This document shows, in pieces, positions 59,026 through 64,000 of a stretch of DNA of 64,000 nt. Position numbers and translations under genes: made by a program. The stretch spans positions 74,246 through 138,245 of the forward strand of contig QAOA01005024.1 in assembly GCA_003255065.1 (NCBI GenBank). The letters are read 5' to 3'. The number at the start of each line of letters is the position of its first letter. The stretch's first letter is position 1. Source of the stretch: Cercis canadensis. Its lineage: Eukaryota > Streptophyta > Magnoliopsida > Fabales > Fabaceae. The notes beneath the pieces are model-generated. The model searched no databases. It saw nothing but the letters and a program-made list of their open reading frames with translations, and was not told the DNA's origin.

Positions 59026-59467
59026 TCATATTTTGGCATTTAATTGCAGTAAAGCCCTAAACTAAAATTTAATAACTTAATAATTTAATAAAATTTTTAA
59101 AATATTATGAATGTGTTAACCGGGGTAGGTGTTTGCATTTTCAAATTTCGACAAGAGTTTTGTTCTTTTCACACATATAAATACATTTTTTTTTATATAT
59201 TTTACAAAAAATAACATTGAAATTTAACATGATTCTTATACTTTTTTTTTTTTGGACTTTGTTTCTCTACAACTCCACATGTAGGATAATCCAAATTTAA
59301 CTAAAGTCCTTTAAATCCTCTACATCTAGTGTGCAGTCATTATTTCTCTTTAATAAATGATATTCATATAGTAAATGTGTGAAAAATCTAAGTTGTACAT
59401 GAGTCTAGTATGAATTTAGTTAAAATATAAGTGTGTTGAATTAAATTTCAAAATTTAGTTAACAGGA

Positions 59468-59664
59468 ATTAATTGAGTTAGTAAGGATCGAAATATTTCA
59501 TTTGTAATGTTTAATTAGATTTATTCATGCTAATAACAATCTTTTTTTTTGGTAGGTCATCTATAAATATTACTATAAATTTTCGTTGAGACCTGTAATA
59601 TACTTTAATCTTAAAATGAGATAATTTTCTTTTATCCTAAACTTTTTACAACCAAAAAAAAAAA
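59468..59664 (+). mobile_element. Degenerate SINE, copy 2 of a pair
   Basis: It aligns with 48052-48243 throughout: ATTGAGTTAGTAAGGATCGA at the head, TACTATAAATTTTCGTTGAG in the body, CTTTAATCTTAAAATGAGAT near the end, and a final A run. The two copies are strongly diverged, so old. Confidence 0.5.
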
Positions 59665-60263
59665 TTTAAAACATAAGNAGCATTTAGATACTCGCAAATA
59701 CTATCTCTTTCAATATGATTGTTTATTATATAAGTGGATTTTTTATTCCTTGAAAGGCTTGGCTCATGCCTTGCTGATCTAATCCCAACTTTACCATTGG
59801 CAGAAAATTAATTTAATTATCAAAAGCTGACAATCCACTAATTGCTTTTGTTTAAGGTATGGGTCATGCTATTTTTTATTTTCTAAAAAATGAAAATGTT
59901 TATTGGTAGTGCCAATCCCACCTGCTACTGCTAGGTTTATTAGATATATATTAGTGTTATTTTAAATTGGGAAATAGGATTAACTTAATTCATCTTATTA
60001 GGTTGCTGATAATGACAAAATTAAACCTCTTAACCATTGGTTTCTTGAATTTTTTAATGCTGATGACTGATGTGTTATTATAATTTCACTTTTTTTTTTT
60101 TTATGCATTCAAGGAAAGGAAATTCTATAAAATTCTTAATGTTAACTTCAATGTGTATTGAATTTATTTTCACAATGACAAAACATAAATGAATCTTTTC
60201 TTACTTACATTGAATTAGGCTTTTTTATTATTATTATTATTTTTATCGAGCAATTTGTAACTG

Positions 60264-60331
60264 AATAGTAATAAAATTGTCTTCAAAACTTGTGANTAAT
60301 AGTAATAAAATTGTCTTCGAAACTTGTGAAT
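60264..60331. other. Assembly junction: single N at 60296 between short repeats
   Basis: About 32 bp (AATAGTAATAAAATTGTCTT ... ACTTGTGA) lie on both sides of the N with one difference. Confidence 0.7.
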
Positions 60332-61426
60332 TTCGTGTTTGAAATGCTAATAACATTTTGTTGTCCAATGTCAAATGCTAATTATATGATAACATGTGCT
60401 TTAAAGACTTTGAACAACAATTGAAATGAATTACCTAATAATTCAATGTGTTTACTTGAAGATGAGCTTTCTTTATATGCGTCCAAAATATGCCTGATCA
60501 TTCTAAAATAGAGTCTAATAGAGTAATGTTATTTGTATACTAATTGACACCTGGCAACTAGGTACTTGAACTTTTTATCTACGTGGCTTAACTTTTGCCA
60601 ACTCAGCCAATGTGACGTACTATGAGTGTTATTGGTGTGCATGAATCATTTCTCAAGTTAAAAACTCAATTGTCACATCGATTTTTGGACTCTAAGAACT
60701 AAATCACATTTCTGAAACAGCCTATCTGCCATAACTTGCATTTAAATAGAGGGTTCAAAATCATTGACGGAGAAAATAATATGATTCAAGAAATTGCTCA
60801 AGATGGAAGAGCATTATACTCTAACTTGCAAATTTTCACCCACACAAACTGTTGTTCATAACTTGCTCAAACCCCTTCAAGTGTGAAGCACTTATTATTG
60901 TTTCCTTTGATTCATAAATCATTCTAAAGAATTTGGTGAGAAACTTCTTTGAGCAATTTTGAGTAACAAGTGAGTGTGAAAAACAAGAGCTCATGGCAAC
61001 TGCAAGATCTAATACTTACAAATGATAAAAGTAACTCAGTTCCCATAACCTCTGTATGCTTCTATAACACAAACACTGCATAAATTAAACTTGCATGGAT
61101 TCCACACAATGAGTAAACAAGAACAATGATGCTTATTATTATACTTGATGCTAGCCTGTGATAATATCCAAAGTTACACAACTATGGTTGAAAACATATA
61201 TCTATTGAAAGAGTGAACTAGCTAATCAGCAGTCCTCTACACAAGAACGAAAGACATCATGTATGAAAAAACAGAACATTATAAAAGCATGGTTTGTGAA
61301 AGAGAATAGTATGGAATCTGGTGACTCTGGAAGTAAGGTATAACTTGCAGTACAGTGCTAACAAGCCTTTAAGTATCAAATAATCCAAGATGGCGCCATA
61401 ACACTTGCAAGTATACGTCACGCCTC

Positions 61427-64000
61427 CTAATGTTTGGAAGTTAATAAGTGGCTAGCATCGCGGTTGTTGAAGTACAGAAAGGTTTTCTTGCCAGAAGATG
61501 TAGTAGTAGGAAGGGGCTTTAAACCAGAATAGTTCCCATCCAACTTTGATAAGCATATTTTTGCAATAAAATCAAAGAGCTCATTATCTCGCACAAAAGA
61601 TTGAGCTGCATAATCCTTAACTGGCATCCACTGAGAAAAATGAAACCAAATTAGTATGATTTCTAGCTATAAATCTATCAGAGTGAGGTTCTAATTTTTC
61701 TGGTTCTCGCGTGTCAGGATAGGAAGAAGCTAGTTCAATAAACAATAGGCATGCTGCTTATATAGAGTTGAAGTTTATATTAAGGGTAAAACCAGTAAGT
61801 TAGAATGCCACTGGACTAGCAACAAGTCACATTCTTGAATAGTTGAATGTCAATTTGGTCAGAGTCAACATCCTTTTCAGTATTTTCATGAATGGAAGGC
61901 AAGCTAATAGTAGTTATACCAATTCCTATTCTCTATAATTGAACAGCTGGGAACTGAAAATACCTGAGCTGCCTCAATTTCGGAAGCCTGTCTCTCAATG
62001 TTAAACGAACGAGGTTGTAACATGCAAAGAAAGAACAAATCTGACTTCTGAAAGAAGGCCCGGTGGCTTTGCCTGTTGCCAAGAGACAAAGACTGTGAAG
62101 ACCAAATACAAAATTGAATTTGATGAGCAAATTATTTTGAATTATATACACAGCAATCTGATGGTTCATGTGTGATATGGAGATGCTATTTTTCAGAAGG
62201 TAATTCAAAAACTGGCTTTTACACTGAACAGGAAACATAGACATCTACAACAACATAAGCTACAAATCACACAGCATATTAGCTTATTAAAGAGATGTAT
62301 TTTTATTATTCTTACCTGAATGCTAAAACTTCAACAAATTCTGTCTCTATCTGAAACAAGAATAAAAGCGGTGTTCTTAGGATTCAAAAAGGTCCAAAAG
62401 AATAGGAATTGAAGAACAATACATTGATTATACTTACTCCTGTCTCTTCTTTTACTTCTCTAATAGCAGCAGTGCAGATATCCTCACCCTATATAAAGAA
62501 TTTCAATGTATGCTGTTAATAAATGTAAAAGAACTCAGTAATCTATCAACCGTCATTCCAATATATTAACCTCATTAACAGTTCCAGTAGGCAACTTCCA
62601 TACACCGGTACTTCTGAATATACCATTACTCTCCTGAACCACAAGCATCTAGAAAATGAAATAAAAATAATTTTATTAGTACTAGGGAACAGGAATTTTT
62701 AATTAATTAATGCAATAAATAGAAGAATTTAGCACCCAAATTTTTTTTTAGATGACTGAAGATTGAAGAAGGACTCAAGGTTGTAGACCAAAAACACTGG
62801 TATTCAATCAATCAGATTACATAATTGCAAGAAACCAAAATCAAGACAGGAAGTTATTTGACAGGTTTAGTATATTTATAAGTCTCAAGATCTATAAAAG
62901 CAAAGTCTAAATTCTTTTTTCATCCTAGGCAGCAAAGTTAATAGTTCATCCACAAACAGTTTGTTCCATGGTACTTTCATTATAGACATATAAGGAAGGA
63001 GGGGAGGGGTTGTTTAAGAAGCCGAAATAGGAAAGGTCAAAAAGATTACCTCTCCATTGGTATTCATGACAAAAGCACCAATACCCACACGATGCGAAGC
63101 ATTTGCAGGAAGGGTATCAGCAGTATTTGGAATCCAATGTACAAGCATTAAGTAGTCCGGTTCGGCATGATGATACCGAAACCCAGCCTGCAAACAGAGC
63201 AGAACAAGATTATTACTCATGTGGGTCATGACAAAAGGCTAATATAATTGTTTCGGATTCATGTTCTGTAATTAATTCCACTTTAAGATGCCTGCTTCTT
63301 AGAATTTAGCCAATTTATAAGCTCTGCTTCAGCCCTTTACCTTCACAGCAACATCAACAAGGCTTGAAAGTTCTAAGGGCAACTTGATCCACACTCCCTT
63401 TTTTCCCTATAAAAAAACAAAACATTTTAAATAAGTGATATGCTTGGGGTGATTAATCAATACTCAACATAAAAAAGGGTAACAACTAATAACGTATCAC
63501 TAATTTGAAAACCTACCTGTTCCCTCCAATGTGATAAGGAATCATTTAGCAAAGAGCCAAAGACCTTAGAATCCATAAGCTTCTCCATGTTTACAATAAC
63601 TCCTCCATGTCGATCCTCTTTATAATGCAGTAACTCAATACCTTCACACTCCATTTGCTCCTTAGCTAACAAACTTGTGGAAGCAGACATGTATGTCTTT
63701 GGAAACAGAACACTACTTTTGTAACCTAAAGGAAATTACATAACTAAAAATTTTAACTTTGAATCATACTGAAAAAAAAACAATGACTAATTAGCACTCT
63801 CTTACCCCAAAGAAACCAAATCATAGTGTTCAAATACAAAATCAAAATTTGTAACATTGGCATTTTGTCTTAGTGAAGAATTGAAAGAACCCAAAAATAA
63901 TAAAGAAGCTTGTAAACCACAACCATACCTCGAGAAGAGACAAGCTGGGTGGGTGAAACGGAAGTAAGCCAAGCCCTTTCTGCAAGAGGAGTGACTGCAG
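61427..64000 (-). CDS. Nudix hydrolase of the NUDT2/6/7/10 group (5' end beyond right edge)
   Basis: Exons: 63929-64000 (partial), 63517-63725, 63341-63406, 63050-63187, 62571-62648, 62438-62488, 62316-62350, 61964-62072, 61427-61630; all have GT-AG borders and stay in frame. The N-terminal pre-Nudix part (HWREQGKKGVWIKLPLELS, GFRYHHAEPDYLMLVHWIP) and the Nudix box G-x5-E-x7-REVKEETGI (complete, with REVKEE for metal binding) are present. The tail PTTTSSGKKTFLYFNN resembles NUDT7. These enzymes hydrolyse ADP-ribose and NADH; Arabidopsis NUDT7 restrains EDS1-dependent immunity. The extra upstream exon (AVTPLAERAWLTSVSP...) gives an N-terminal extension that looks like an organelle presequence, unlike cytosolic NUDT7. 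The alternative start MSASTSLLAK at about 63690 would give a cytosolic form. Confidence 0.9.

Larger units (their letters stand above)
59030..61426. other. AT-rich spacer
   Basis: No supported coding frame. It contains a degenerate SINE (59468-59664), a single N at 59678 without visible flanking repeat, and a single N at 60296 flanked by repeats of about 32 bp (AATAGTAATAAAATTGTCTT). Confidence 0.6.

Noticed and set aside
1-64000. CRISPR arrays, operons, rRNA or replication origins of prokaryotic type
   Set aside because: None seen; gene structure, introns and repeats are those of a plant nuclear genome.

Overview
The window is plant nuclear DNA from a eudicot, most likely a woody rosid. The evidence is AT-rich spacers, intron-containing genes with GT-AG borders, and clear plant families: an NLR resistance-gene tail, an SnRK1 beta subunit, NF-YB, a fasciclin-like AGP, a plastidic G6PDH, defensin-like peptides and a Nudix hydrolase. 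I cannot name the species. The assembly is a draft. Eleven single N bases are present, and eight of them sit between two near-identical direct repeats. These look like overlapping contig ends, or two haplotypes, placed side by side.

Layout. 1-4.7 kb: 3' end of an RPS2-like NLR gene with a 946-bp tandem duplication of its LRR end, then tail exons that finish in a domain resembling the C-terminal region of plant MATH/coiled-coil (RTM3-like) proteins. 6.6-7.3 kb: a small, probably plastid, one-helix protein. 8.7-12.8 kb (-): SnRK1 beta subunit. 18.6-25.2 kb: a segmental duplication carrying two copies of a small secreted cysteine-rich peptide gene, one intact (124 aa, eight cysteines over two exons) and one broken, with MITE, SINE and foldback insertions. 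31.2-31.9 kb: an unknown acidic membrane protein. 35.7-36.3 kb: NF-YB3-like transcription factor. 38.4-45.1 kb: a second segmental duplication with two intact defensin-like genes. 49.8-51.0 kb: FLA2-like arabinogalactan protein. 52.1-56.6 kb (-): complete ten-exon plastidic G6PDH whose usual catalytic lysine is replaced. 58.3-59.0 kb (-): nitrile-specifier-type kelch pseudogene. 61.4-64.0 kb (-): Nudix hydrolase of the NUDT7 group, running off the right edge.

The genes form no operon or pathway cluster. The themes are defence genes multiplied locally (NLR end, two peptide families) and young non-autonomous elements dated by paralogous empty sites. The best leads are the NLR tail domain, the eight-cysteine peptide family, and the G6PDH paralogue with an altered active site.
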